Origin: Paraphaeosphaeria minitans
Taxonomy: Eukaryota > Ascomycota > Dothideomycetes > Pleosporales > Didymosphaeriaceae
Length of the DNA stretch: 64,000 nucleotides
NCBI GenBank assembly: GCA_015832175.1
Contig: WJXW01000015.1
Coordinates: 124,001 to 188,000 of the forward strand
Reading direction: 5' to 3'
Shown here: one piece after another, positions 41,281 through 51,775 of the stretch
How positions within the stretch are numbered: position 1 is the stretch's first letter
Layout: every line of letters begins with the position of its first letter
Notes under the pieces: model-generated
Seen by the model: only the letters and a program-made list of their open reading frames with translations
What the model was told of the DNA's origin: nothing
Database searches by the model: none
Program-made: the position numbers and the translations under genes

Positions 41281-43713
41281 GTTAGATAACAAATTTAAAT
41301 CTAAAGAATTAGTCAATTATTTAGATTCTAAAGGGATTACTACTAGATATAGTAGCCCTTATGCCCCTGAACAAAATGGAGCTGCAGAAATAGTTGATAA
41401 AGTCTTATTCAATAAAATTAGGGCTCTAATAATTAATAGTAACCTGCCTAAAGCCATATGGGCAAAGGCTTTACTAGCTGCAGTAGTTTTATATACTAGA
41501 ATTCCTAATAGCTCCATTAATAATAAAACTCCTTATTTTCTTAAGTTTAAGGAAAAGCCAAATCTAGATTTTATTAAATTATGGGGATCTTTAACTTTTT
41601 ATAAAGAACCTATTAATGCTTTCAAAAAAATTAACAGCAGGGCTACTGCCTATTATTTAGTAGGCTATATTAGTAGTAATCAGTATGAACTATATAATAT
41701 AGCTACGAATAAACTTATAGTAGCTAGAGATTGTAAAATAATTGAAGGTTACTTTTGTGGGCCTAATAACTACAAAAGTATACCAGAAATATTTCAAAAT
41801 CTTCATAAATATAATAATATTAATTCCACTGAAAGAATTAATTTTAATAATGCTGGATATAATAATTGTAGGTTTTATAATACTAAGACTTTACAAGACC
41901 GAGTAAAAGCCGAAACAATAATCATAGAGGATGATTATAAAGGGGACGATTTATTTGAATATAATAATATAGGCTATAAAACTATTTATAATAATATAAT
42001 AGCTAATATTGAATTCCTCTATGGAGGAATCGAAAACCTTTAAAGAAGTTTTAAATAACAAAGATAAAGATTACTATTTAGAGGCTATGATCCTAGCAAT
42101 AGATAATTTAATTAATAATAATACGTGGAATTTTGTTATTAATAACAATAATATAAAACCTATAACGGGTAGATGGGTATTATCTAAACAACTAAATCTA
42201 GATAATTCTATCAGAAAATATAAAGCGAGATGGGTAGCCAAAGGATTCGTACAGAAATATAATACAAATTATAAAGAAATCTTTGCTTCTACTAGTAAAC
42301 CCTGCCTAATTAGGTTACTACTATCTATATTTAATTACCTAGACTGGGAAATATACCAGTGGGATATTTAACAAGCGTTTCCTAACGCTGAATTAGATAA
42401 TAATAATACCTATATGCAATTACCTATAGGTTTAGAAGAATATGTTTTAAATAAATATATTAATTCTCTCAAAGATAGAGAAACAATATGTATTATAAAA
42501 CAAATAATTAGAAAAAAAAATTATTCTTCTATTACTTGCCAACTTAATAAAGCTTTATGTGGTTTAAAACAAGCTAGTAGACAATGGCAATTACTACTAG
42601 CTAGGATTTTAAATAACCTACGCTTTATTAATTTAAAAATAGATAATATCATATTTATACATAATAAAGACCCTATAGTCTTAGTCACACACGTAGACGA
42701 TATACTAGTATTTGCAAAAAATACTAATTATATTAATAAGGTATACAAGGACATAACTAGTTCTTCTAAATTAGAAATCCCTAATTTAGGAGACATTGAA
42801 GAATTTTTAGGTATGGAAATAATTAGGGATAGGCCTAATAAATCTATATTTATTACACAAAGAAGTTTTATTGATAAAAAAATTGAAAAATTTAATAAAA
42901 CTATTAATAAACCTAAAAATATGCCATTGCCAATAGGTACTAAGTTATCTAAAAACTTAGAAGAAAATAGTAAGGAATTCACTGAAAAATTCCAACAAGA
43001 ATTAGGATCTTTAACATATAGCACTATATATACTAGACCTGATTTAATTTTTCAAATTAACTACTTGGCTAGATTTATGTCAAATCCTAGCCTCGAACAC
43101 TATAAATATTTAAATAATATATGGAGTTATTTAAATACAAATAGAAATTACGCCCTAAATTTAACTTTACAATCTAATAACAATCCTATAAATCTAACTG
43201 GGATTAGTCATTCAGATTGGGGGAGTGATTTAGATTCTAGAAAGTCTACTACTGGAAATATATTTTTATTTGATACAAATGAGAATAAAAATAATAAAAA
43301 TTTAGTAGCTAAAAGCTGGCTATCTAAACTACAAAAAGTAGTTGCAATTAGCAGCGCTGAAGCTGAATATATAGCTTTAAAGAAGCTACTAAAAATCTAT
43401 ATATCTACAGAACTTTATAAAAGAGTTATTTAGTTACAATTCTTTAAAAGAACATAATAGTATATTTGAGAACTTAAATACTATTAAAACAGATTCTTTC
43501 AGTGCAATAGAACTAGCAAAAAATCCAATTCATCACGCTAGAACTAAGCACGTTGATATAACTTATCACTTTGTTAGAGAAAATCTAATAAACAAAAATT
43601 TAGACTTAGTGTATGAAAATACAAAGACTATACTAAGTGATAATTTAACTAAACCTACTAGTATTGAAAAATTTCAAAACTATATCACCGGTATAGGATT
43701 AGTTAAAATTTAA
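41281..43713 (+). pseudogene. Copia-1 integrase (second half), RT and RNase H, few breaks
   Basis: Integrase resumes at LDNKFKSKELVNYLDSKGI, with YSSPYAPEQNGAAEIVDK holding the catalytic Glu region. The RT starts near 42009: KARWVAKGFVQKYNTNYKE, WEIYQWDI, then a TAA at 42369 before QAFPNAELD, CGLKQASRQW, and VTHVDDILVFA (HVDD in place of YVDD). RNase H shows SHSDWGSDLDSRKSTTG and ISSAEAEYIAL. A frameshift near 43425 separates these from the end, which runs through RTKHVDITYHFVREN to a TAA at 43711. Frames of 120 and 339 codons at very low GC argue that the family is AT-rich by nature, with limited later damage. Confidence 0.8.
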
Positions 43714-43757
43714 AAAAAATATAAATGAAATTTAATACTATAAAACTTCAGGGTGTG

Positions 43758-44527
43758 TGTAAAATCCTATCAGAAGTTATATAAGTATTCATTTCCTATA
43801 TAGGCCTCGCTTGTATCACGAAGCTAGTACTATATTAAAATGTATTAACCTAAAATGATTCTAAATCTATTTTCTATTTTAGGTTAGTATATTTAGTAGC
43901 CTAATAATAAAGATCTTAAAAACACTTTCAAGTAAAAGATCTTAAAGAACGCTCTTATAAGACTTTGTACAGAAGCCTTATAATAAGATCATTTATTTAT
44001 CTTATAGTCTAATATTTTTTATATTAACAATTACCTAATTTGGATATATCCCGAAGATCTAAATTAGGTTAGCGCCTAAATTGGAATTGTTGAATTGGCG
44101 TTTTGGATTTTACCTGTGGAGACCCGAAAAGGTCGGAGCTTCGGAGTCATAATACCGACTTATATCGGTGTTATAAGGATATAATTGCCGATCTATATCG
44201 GTATTTCAGCTATTATTATACCGATCTATATCGGTATCTTAGGTATCATTATACCGATCTTGTGATACGGAGATATGGGGAGCCGATTTCTTTTATTATA
44301 AGTAGGACCTGTTTTGTATCGATATTCTGTACCTAGCAACAACCCTTTTGACTTATAGTTTGTTATAAGTTACTATTGTACTATATCTTTTATAAAGATT
44401 AGTAATATATTTATTACCCCTACTAAAGCCTATTCTATTATAGTGTCTAGGTCCTTAACAGACTAGCAAGAAAGTCTTTATTTTATATTTTACATTACCC
44501 CTCCTACAAAATACGGACTTTCTTACA
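43758..44527 (+). repeat. 770-bp LTR B, 3' LTR of copia-1
   Basis: Starts TGTAAAATCCTATCAG after a GGG-containing purine tract and ends ACTTTCTTACA. It contains about three palindromic units of ACCGATCTATATCGGT type (44156-44262). It is nearly identical to the complement of 53357-54126; the differences I saw are a C/T and a G/A transition. Confidence 0.85.
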
Positions 44528-45266
44528 ATTAGTAATAGAGATAAGCTCTTCATATTTAACTACAAGACAACGCTTATAGCTCTTCTTAGAATGAAACAAA
44601 AGCTATTAACAGCTTACTATTTATAAATAGATAGATAACCAGAACGTATAAACTAGACTATAGAAACGTACCTACGCATCTAATGCAATAGTTAGAAGAA
44701 TAACTAGATTTTATTATTATCTAGAGCATAGTTAGCCTATAATAACAAAGTATTAATAATACTATGACATATACTATTCTATGCGAACTACGCACAAGAC
44801 CTATATTTTTTTCATTAACAATTTCCTATAACAATTACAGCAAAGGAAGCAATTAATATAGTAGAAGATATAAAGATAATACAGTAATAACTTTAAGAGA
44901 ATCTTAAGAAAGCTTAGTGGTGATTAATTTTGTATTAAAAGTAAAAACAAAAAATAGCACCTTAGCTAAAGAAAGGGAATGAAGTATATCTGCTTACAAA
45001 GAACCTTTAAACTAAGAAGAAGAAACACAAGAAACTAGATTATGAAAAAGTTAGACTATTTTACGTTTCTAAGCAAATAATACTAGTAAACTATAAGTTA
45101 AAACTACCGTCAAACGCAAAGATAGACCTAGTATTCTACGTATTACGACTAGAACTAGTAGACCTAAAGACTCTAGTTAAAACTACCTTCAACTACTAGC
45201 CAGAAGAAGAATCGAAATTTGAAGTGGAATATATTATCTATCATAGAACCTGCTAAGGGATCTAAC
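44528..45266 (+). pseudogene. Ty3/gypsy pol 3' fragment (integrase C-terminus to chromodomain)
   Basis: Despite many stops the plus strand reads DKVYLLTKNLKTKKKKHKK, LDYEKVRLFYVSKQI, NYKLKLPSNAKIDLVFYVL and, finally, PEEESKFEVEYII. These are the integrase C-terminal and chromodomain-linker blocks of fungal Ty3/gypsy elements. The chromodomain is interrupted by the young copia at 45267 and continues after 50452. AT-rich decay is typical of RIP. Confidence 0.65.
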
Positions 45267-45461
45267 TGTCAGATAGAACGAGGGCGTTGAGGTCGGATCT
45301 GCACAATCGAGCAGGGACCACCACACTTGTCGCACTAGCCCAGGGGTCAAACCAACCAAACAGAGATGAGAGAAAAAAATACATAGAACATACATCAATC
45401 AATCATTACAACATCATCACCCATCATCATACCGTATCGCATACGAGCATTTTATCTGACA
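45267..45461 (+). repeat. 5' LTR of copia-2
   Basis: 195 bp, identical to the 3' LTR except for six mismatches packed into the last ~35 bp. It should hold the promoter; the gag ATG follows 33 bp downstream. Confidence 0.95.
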
Positions 45462-45493
45462 ATTAAGAGTCTCACTACCTCAACCGATACGAC

Positions 45494-46705
45494 ATGGCGC
45501 AGCAACCTTACCGCGATCCGACAGTAACGCTGAGAGATCATACGGACTACACAGGATGGATAACGCAACTGCAAGCTAGATGCGTCGTTCACAACATCTG
45601 GGACAAAGTAAATCCAACGGCAACTAACCCGCTAATAACAAAACCGGTAGCTATTAGAGCCCCGGTAATTGCTAGATACGCACCAGCCGCGAACGTCGAA
45701 ATCCCAATGAGACCGACCGAACTGTCGACAGCAGGACAAAAGGCATTCAAGGAAGACCTTGAATACTACAAGATCCTTGTTGAACAATACAAGAACGACA
45801 GGCACGAGTTCGAGAAGGAACAAGCAAGCCTCCAACACATCGTGGCTTTTATCCAGTCGACCGTATCGCCACACCTATTGCGCACGTGCTGCCTTCCTGA
45901 GAAGTCACTCCGCCAATGGATTGCCGACCTGAAGTTAACGGTTGGAGTCGACGAACAAATCGAACAAGAACGAGCCCGCGATCGATACCTCGCCTCACTC
46001 AGACCGATGAGAAGCGCGTCGCAATGGGACACATGGCTAGCTGAGTATGACCAAGCAGCCACTGAGGCGGAGACATATCGAGTCGCCGAACTATCACAAT
46101 TGAACGTGATTACAAAAGACTTCCTGGCAGCCGTAAACAAAGTTGCTCCCATATGGTCTACAAACTTTCAAGACAATGGTCGATTTGCAGCTGGCATGAG
46201 CCGGAAGGAGATGATGAAACGCTTCCGAGAGCACATGATGACATTTTATCCCCTTAGATCAGGGAAACACAAAGCAGCCTTTGTGTCTGATAATGCACCA
46301 TATCTCGCTGAAGGTGGTGCAACCACCCAGAGCAATGACAGGGACGCCTCTCATGCTGAAAGCGCGCCATCCAACCGAAACCGGGGCAGACCCCGTAACC
46401 AACGTACAGCCGGCAAGAAAGATGCCAGGCTTAAGCGGCCTTCAGATCAAGAGCCAGCTACGACAGGGGGAGCAAAGTGCCCTGCCTGTGGACAACGCCA
46501 CAGCATTAGGGACTGCTACTATGTCAACCCAGACAAAGCTCCCGAATGGTGGAAACCAAATGAGACGATAAGCGAGCTCATTGACTTCAAGCGTAAGAAC
46601 GACGCAACATTCCAAGGGCTAATTCGCGGACAAAGCAGGACCCGATCACGAACGCCGATTCTCAAACAGTCACATACTCCAACACCTGAGATCCCTGACG
46701 AGTGA
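45494..46705 (+). CDS. gag: Copia-2 Gag (403 residues)
   Basis: ATG 45494 begins MAQQPYRDPTVTLRDHTDY; the GW-like start (YTGWITQLQARC) is common to copia Gag N-termini. Long helices (QKAFKEDLEYYKILVEQYK) form the capsid-like part, followed by an Arg-rich region and the zinc knuckle CPACGQRHSIRDC. Gag packages the RNA into cytoplasmic particles. It ends at TGA 46703, which is followed by CTAG, and the same frame remains open into pol, so the stop is likely leaky. Confidence 0.9.
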   Translation: MAQQPYRDPTVTLRDHTDYTGWITQLQARCVVHNIWDKVNPTATNPLITKPVAIRAPVIARYAPAANVEIPMRPTELSTAGQKAFKEDLEYYKILVEQYKNDRHEFEKEQASLQHIVAFIQSTVSPHLLRTCCLPEKSLRQWIADLKLTVGVDEQIEQERARDRYLASLRPMRSASQWDTWLAEYDQAATEAETYRVAELSQLNVITKDFLAAVNKVAPIWSTNFQDNGRFAAGMSRKEMMKRFREHMMTFYPLRSGKHKAAFVSDNAPYLAEGGATTQSNDRDASHAESAPSNRNRGRPRNQRTAGKKDARLKRPSDQEPATTGGAKCPACGQRHSIRDCYYVNPDKAPEWWKPNETISELIDFKRKNDATFQGLIRGQSRTRSRTPILKQSHTPTPEIPDE

Positions 46706-49700
46706 CTAGAGGGACGGAGAATATCAAAAGTCAACGCCGCGTTCACATCGGCGTCTGTCAGGACAGAAATCGACGACTACCCATTGAAGTGGTCGTTCAT
46801 CCTTGACTCAGGATCAACCTGCCACATTACGAACAACCCCGACCGCATCTACAACTTCCGTCCTCCTATGCCCGGAGACTACATATGGGCTGGGAATACG
46901 AAGATATGGATAAAAGGATACGGCTCCATTGACCTGACCCTTAAGAATCAGTCTGGGATAACCAAACTAGTCCTGCACGACGTGGCTATCTGCCCTGACC
47001 TATTGTGCAATCTGGTCTCTTTTCGACTACTAAGGCAGAGAGGAATCTGGTGGGATACGCAGGTGGACCCAACTACTCTGAGAGGCCCAGACGACGCAAT
47101 CATCGGGAATCTCACCGAGATCCACGGCCAGTGGGTACTCGAGTATGAATCACTCTCGCATGCCTCACATCATGCACGCAAGATTACCTCGCGAACGAAA
47201 AGAGCACCACAGAAAGCTTCCGCCATGCTTTGGCACAAGAGACTAGGACACCCTGGACCAGCAGCAATCGAGCACCTGGTGCAGCAAGCTGAGGGGGTGC
47301 GCGTGAAAGGGATCACGACAGTTGAGTGTGACTCCTGTGGCAGAGCGAAATCAAAACGACAAATCAGGCGCGCGCCACGGATTAACACCGAAGGACCTGG
47401 AGAAAGGCTAAGCATCGATTTCCATACATACGAAACACAGAGCGTCACCAAAGAAAAGAGCCAAATGTTGATTACCGACAAATTCTCAGGACTACAATGG
47501 GACTTTTACTTCACCGACAACAGAACGGCGAAATCGATCATCAGGATACTTTCGACCTTCCTCCTATTCCTCAAGAACCACTACAACATAACCGTCAAGA
47601 CTATCGAGGCAGACAATGAGATTGCCACAGTCAAACCAGAAGTAGAACGTTGGTTGGCGACCCAAGGAATCATCATCGAGCCTTCGGCCCCAGACACCCA
47701 AGCTCAGAACGGAGGTGCCGAACGCTCAGGGGGTGTGAATAAAGAGAAATCGCGCGCAATGCGACTCGACGCCAACCTATCCTGGGAACTGTGGCCTGAA
47801 GTTACGAGGGCTGCAGTATACCTCTACAATCGAACACCGAATTACGCGAACAACTGGAAGACGCCGTACGAGATATTCTTCACACGAGTCGCGTTCAGTA
47901 ATGGGATCGTAACTTCACTACGGAAACCCAATCTCGCCCACCTGAAGGCGTACGGCTGCAAAGCCTTTGCGATGACAGACGACACTCACCGAGGCAAATC
48001 ACGTTTGCAACGCCTCGATCCAAAAGCTTGGGTTGGTTATCTTGTTGGATACCGATCCTCAAACATCTATCGCATTTGGATACCATCACTCGCCAAGGTG
48101 ATAAGCACCCGAGACGTTGTCTTTGACGAGCAGTCTATATTCAATGGGAAGACTGAAGATCTAATGGACAACCTCATGCACAACACGCTGGAAGAAATAT
48201 CCACGCATGTGAGAACCATTGAACTACCAACTCCTACTCAGCAACCAGAGACGGAGTCCTTCCATGAGGATGATGCCGCTGCGGACTCATCAGACCATCA
48301 AGACGAAGTAGACCCACCAGGCTACTATCAAGGGAGAAAAATCAGGGACAATTACCTAACTCCTCCATCTACACCGCCACCCGCAGCATTACTTGCTCGG
48401 TTAATGGCTGGAAACCAATCTGAAGTGACACAACATAGTTCATCTAAGACTGTCCCCTGGGCAGCAGCTTTCATGGCGGGAACCCAAGCCGGTCACGTTG
48501 GGAACTACAGAGGGGATGTTGTAGACAAGGCGAAGATGATGAGATTGCTCGCCAAAGGCTTGAAGCCCCATCGAAGTCAACTCCCACCTCTGCCAACGTG
48601 CCGGACCAAGCTTGAGGACCACCCGATGGGTGAACTGTTCAGAGAAGCAGAACAGGCCCATCTTGCAAGCCATCAACAAATGAAATCATGGTCAGAGGTA
48701 CCGATGAAGAAGATCAAACTGACAGGACAACAGATCCTTGACTGTATGTGGGTATACACCTACAAACTTGATAAGCACCATCGCTTGCTGAAGTGCAAGG
48801 CGCGATTAGTCGTCCGAGGCGACCAACAACGGAACATTACCTCGCAGGACACTTACGCAGCCACACTCGCCAGCCGGTCATTCCGAATGCTGATGGCAAT
48901 TGCAGCCCACCACGACTTGGAGCTCAAACAATACGACATCACGAACGCCTTTGTCCATGCAACGATGGATCGAGAAGTATACATGAGAATGCCCCACGGC
49001 TATCGAAAACCTGGAACGATCCTCCAAGTCAACAAGGCTCTGTACGGTCTACGGATCTCACCCCTCCTTTGGCAGAAAGAATTCACTACAACACTCAAAG
49101 CTCTTGGCTTCCAGACTGTGCCTCACGAGCCATGCTGCCTTCTCAAAGACGGAATCATCGTCTTCTTCTACGTAGACGATATCGTATTAGCTTATCACAA
49201 ACAGAAAGAGCAAGAAGCCCAGCAAACAATCAAGCGTCTACAGGAGAAGTACACCTTTACTGGAGGAAACGACCTTCAGTGGTTCCTTGGCGTAGAGGTC
49301 ATCAGGGACCGAAGTCACCGGAAGATCCAACTCTCTCAAGCCGCATACGTAGAGAAGATTAGCCGACTGGCTGATAGGAAAGACATCCGCCATGATACCC
49401 CCATGGCCGCTACCGAGTTAAAGCCTCGAACAGGCTTGGCAACACCCTCAGAAATCAACAAATACCAACGCAAAATCGGGTCACTTCTGTTCGCGGCAGT
49501 AACGACCCGACCGGACATCGCCTTTGCAACCTCAAGGCTGGCTCGGTTCCTGTCAAATCCGGGCTCCGCACATCACAATGCCGCCGATCGAGTACTATTA
49601 TACTTGTCCAGCACCAGATGGAGAGCACTGCAGCTCGGAGGAGGCAACTGCCTTCAAGTAGCCAGCGATGCCTCATTTGCTGACAACACACTGGACAGAA

Positions 49701-50203
49701 AGAGCTCGCAAGGATACGCTATCAAGCTATTCGACGGACTCATTGCCTGGAGAGCAAACAAACAAGACACTGTCACAACTTCGACAACCGAAGCAGAGCT
49801 TCTCGCCCTATCACAGGTGGCCAAGGAAGCAATCTTCATATCACGACTATTGGACGAACTGCGGATTGAACTACTCTCATCGTCAATTACCATCCAATGC
49901 GACAACAAGCAAACTATTCGACTGGTAACTGAGGAAATCTCCAAGCTCCAGACAAAACTACGACACGTCGACATTTACAATCACTGGCTCAGACAAGAAG
50001 TCTCTACTGGGAAGATCAAGGTGGAGTACGTGCACTCGGCAGATATGATCGCCGACGGCTTCACTAAGGTTCTCCCAGTCAACAAGTGGGAAGGATTCCT
50101 AACTCAACTTGGGCTGGTAGAAGTAGAGAGACCTGAGGCAACGAACGAAGCGCCCCTTGAGGAGATCCAGCAACAACTTGAAGACCTCACCCTCGCACAA
50201 TGA
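46706..50203 (+). CDS. pol: Copia-2 Pol: protease-integrase-RT-RNase H, by stop-codon readthrough
   Basis: The frame is identical to gag and open from 46706; there is no convincing internal ATG before the protease. Domains in order: protease (SFILDSGSTCHITN), gag-pre-integrase (MLWHKRLGHPG), integrase with the catalytic Asp residues in LSIDFHTYE and TIEADNEI and the Glu region QAQNGGAERSGG, RT (LLKCKARLVVRGDQQ, KQYDITNAFVHATMD, FFYVDDIVLAY), and RNase H (VASDASFADN, TSTTEAELLAL, IQCDNKQT, LRHVDIYNHWLRQE). All key residues are present and no other stop occurs over 1165 codons. Readthrough would yield a Gag-Pol fusion of about 1569 residues at low ratio to Gag. Confidence 0.9.
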   Translation, partial: LEGRRISKVNAAFTSASVRTEIDDYPLKWSFILDSGSTCHITNNPDRIYNFRPPMPGDYIWAGNTKIWIKGYGSIDLTLKNQSGITKLVLHDVAICPDLLCNLVSFRLLRQRGIWWDTQVDPTTLRGPDDAIIGNLTEIHGQWVLEYESLSHASHHARKITSRTKRAPQKASAMLWHKRLGHPGPAAIEHLVQQAEGVRVKGITTVECDSCGRAKSKRQIRRAPRINTEGPGERLSIDFHTYETQSVTKEKSQMLITDKFSGLQWDFYFTDNRTAKSIIRILSTFLLFLKNHYNITVKTIEADNEIATVKPEVERWLATQGIIIEPSAPDTQAQNGGAERSGGVNKEKSRAMRLDANLSWELWPEVTRAAVYLYNRTPNYANNWKTPYEIFFTRVAFSNGIVTSLRKPNLAHLKAYGCKAFAMTDDTHRGKSRLQRLDPKAWVGYLVGYRSSNIYRIWIPSLAKVISTRDVVFDEQSIFNGKTEDLMDNLMHNTLEEISTHVRTIELPTPTQQPETESFHEDDAAADSSDHQDEVDPPGYYQGRKIRDNYLTPPSTPPPAALLARLMAGNQSEVTQHSSSKTVPWAAAFMAGTQAGHVGNYRGDVVDKAKMMRLLAKGLKPHRSQLPPLPTCRTKLEDHPMGELFREAEQAHLASHQQMKSWSEVPMKKIKLTGQQILDCMWVYTYKLDKHHRLLKCKARLVVRGDQQRNITSQDTYAATLASRSFRMLMAIAAHHDLELKQYDITNAFVHATMDREVYMRMPHGYRKPGTILQVNKALYGLRISPLLWQKEFTTTLKALGFQTVPHEPCCLLKDGIIVFFYVDDIVLAYHKQKEQEAQQTIKRLQEKYTFTGGNDLQWFLGVEVIRDRSHRKIQLSQAAYVEKISRLADRKDIRHDTPMAATELKPRTGLATPSEINKYQRKIGSLLFAAVTTRPDIAFATSRLARFLSNPGSAHHNAADRVLLYLSSTRWRALQLGGGNCLQVASDASFADNTLDRKSSQGYAIKLFDGLIAWRANKQDTVTTSTTEAELLALSQVAKEAIFISRLLDELRIELLSSSITIQCDNKQTIRLVTEEISKLQTKLRHVDIYNHWLRQEVSTGKIKVEYVHSADMIADGFTKVLPVNKWEGFLTQLGLVEVERPEATNEAPLEEIQQQLEDLTLAQ

Positions 50204-50252
50204 GGAACTACATTATTATCCAGCTTGCAAGGATTTCCAAGCTGAGGGGGTG

Positions 50253-50447
50253 TGTCAGATAGAACGAGGGCGTTGAGGTCGGATCTGCACAATCGAGCAG
50301 GGACCACCACACTTGTCGCACTAGCCCAGGGGTCAAACCAACCAAACAGAGATGAGAGAAAAAAATACATAGAACATACATCAATCAATCATTACAACAT
50401 CATCACCCATCAACATAGCTTATCGCATGGAAGCATTTTATCTGACA
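50253..50447 (+). repeat. 3' LTR of copia-2
   Basis: 195 bp following the polypurine tract at 50239-50250. It carries the polyadenylation signals of the element. It differs from the 5' LTR only near its 3' end. Confidence 0.95.
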
Positions 50448-51167
50448 CTAACAGTACCTTATTACATAGAAAGGGTACTCTAATAGCAAAAACACATAGG
50501 AACTAAAAACTAATCTAGATAACTGGTAATAACTAATTCAAGAATACAAACGAGATATAGGGACCCTATTATATAATAAACAGTGTAATGTTCCTATACA
50601 GATAGTTAAGGAACAGAGGCCATAGTATCTACTAAATCTAACATTAACTATTATGCACTAGAAAACCTAACAGTAGTATCTGTAGTAGGATAGTTAATAA
50701 ACTTCGTATTTATGTCTTCCCTATCTACTTCTATGTCTACAGTAAGATATAAAGTCTTCTTACAAGCACGCTCTTTAGCCTAAAACAATATTTCTTTGTT
50801 ACGCAACAACTGCGCTATTATTACTACTAACGCTTTTTTATTCTCTTCAACCTTCTTTTTATACTTATCCTAAGTTTTGTCTAAAGACGCCTAGGACATG
50901 TTAACAGATAGACAACCTAACTAAACGCATTTAAAATACTTTAAACTAGTAGTTAGTATAATATAGTATTTATAACTGTTTAAGACCCAATTAGCACAAC
51001 GATTTTCTATAATATTATTAGCGTAACAGATTTCCTAATACAAATAGTGTTTCTAGACAGTAAAATTAGTAGGCATAATACTAACGAATAGGCGGGATAA
51101 GCAAGTTGGCTTATATAAAAACTTAAGTACGTAATTTAGGGATAAATCTTAAGAAAGGAGGAGGTAA
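50448..51167 (+). pseudogene. Continuation of the decayed Ty3/gypsy 3' region
   Basis: After the target duplication the reading resumes with a chromodomain-end-like stretch (LIQEYKRDIGTLLYNK, with stops). The rest is AT-rich with no clean frame, ending in a purine-rich tract (AAGAAAGGAGGAGG, 51151-51164) right before an LTR, as expected of a polypurine tract. Confidence 0.5.
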
Positions 51168-51488
51168 TGTTACGATGTAAGATTTATATAAAGGTAAGGC
51201 CTCTATTTTATATCTAGAGCACAGCGCGTATACGTAAGAATACCTTCATTTTTACTAACTACGCCGCATAGCGCTTAGACTAGTTACGTAATTACTCTAT
51301 AGAGAGCGGTCGCTAGTAACCGCTTTGCAAAGAGCGCTTTTTAGAGAGCGGTCTATAGAGAGCGCACAGGACTAGGTATATAGGGACATAAAGATAGACT
51401 CTCTATACTTGTGTTTAACCTGTTTATTAATCTATTGTTTAGATTAGATTTAGGCTTTATTACGTATTAACTTATTACACTTTGCAAG
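51168..51488 (+). repeat. RIP-decayed gypsy LTR
   Basis: Starts TGTTACGATG after the polypurine tract. It aligns with the GC-richer neighbour at 51489, with C/T and G/A differences dominating. It contains AGAGAGCGGTC-type repeats at 51300-51380. Confidence 0.55.
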
Positions 51489-51775
51489 TGTTAGGATCCA
51501 TAATCCACATGGGGATGGACACATGTTTTGTATTCATAAGTCCCGGCGCGTACACGTGTTGACAGCCCTGTCAGCGCTGACTACGCCGCCCAGCGCTTAA
51601 CAAAGTCACGTGACTGCTCTGTAGAGAGCGCTCTGGGGAGAGCGCTCTGTGAAGAGCAGCCATCGGCTTGTATATAGGAACGCGAGCTTGAACCTTTCAT
51701 ACTCGTGTAGTTTACTATCTTCGACGGCTTAAATATTGTAACAAGTTCCAATTTAAGACTACGCTTGGTAAGTTT
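51489..51775 (+). repeat. Less decayed homologous LTR, in tandem
   Basis: Starts TGTTAGGATCC and keeps GC-rich motifs (CGGCGCGTACACGTG, GTAGAGAGCGCTCTGGGGAG, AGAGCGCTCTG). It is homologous to the preceding 320 bp. The 3' edge is uncertain. Two related LTRs in direct tandem suggest two insertions or an LTR-LTR recombinant. Confidence 0.5.

Larger units (their letters stand above)
37961..44527 (+). mobile_element. AT-rich Ty1/copia element (copia-1), 5' truncated, internally inverted
   Basis: Order on the plus strand: gag zinc knuckle and protease (37961-38445), LTR copy (38446-39228), inverted pol segment (39229-40497), LTR copy (40498-41280), integrase to RNase H (41281-43713), then the element's own 3' LTR (43758-44527). 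The 5' LTR and most of gag are absent; the pogo-like element sits exactly at the truncated edge. Composition is extremely AT-rich with poly-Asn coding, yet long frames survive. Confidence 0.75.
45267..50447 (+). mobile_element. Complete young Ty1/copia retrotransposon (copia-2)
   Basis: 5181 bp bounded by CTAAC target duplications (45262-45266 and 50448-50452). LTRs of 195 bp (45267-45461 and 50253-50447) begin TGTCAGATAG and end ATCTGACA. A polypurine tract (GCTGAGGGGG) lies just before the 3' LTR. Gag and pol are open and all catalytic motifs are present. GC content is normal, a sharp island in the AT-rich block, so it inserted after the surrounding decay. It is probably capable of movement. 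Confidence 0.95.

Noticed and set aside
44103..44336. A 77-codon ORF present identically at 44103 (+) and 53548 (-)
   Set aside because: It lies inside the LTR and only reflects the palindromic ACCGAT repeats; the identity follows from LTR identity, not protein conservation.
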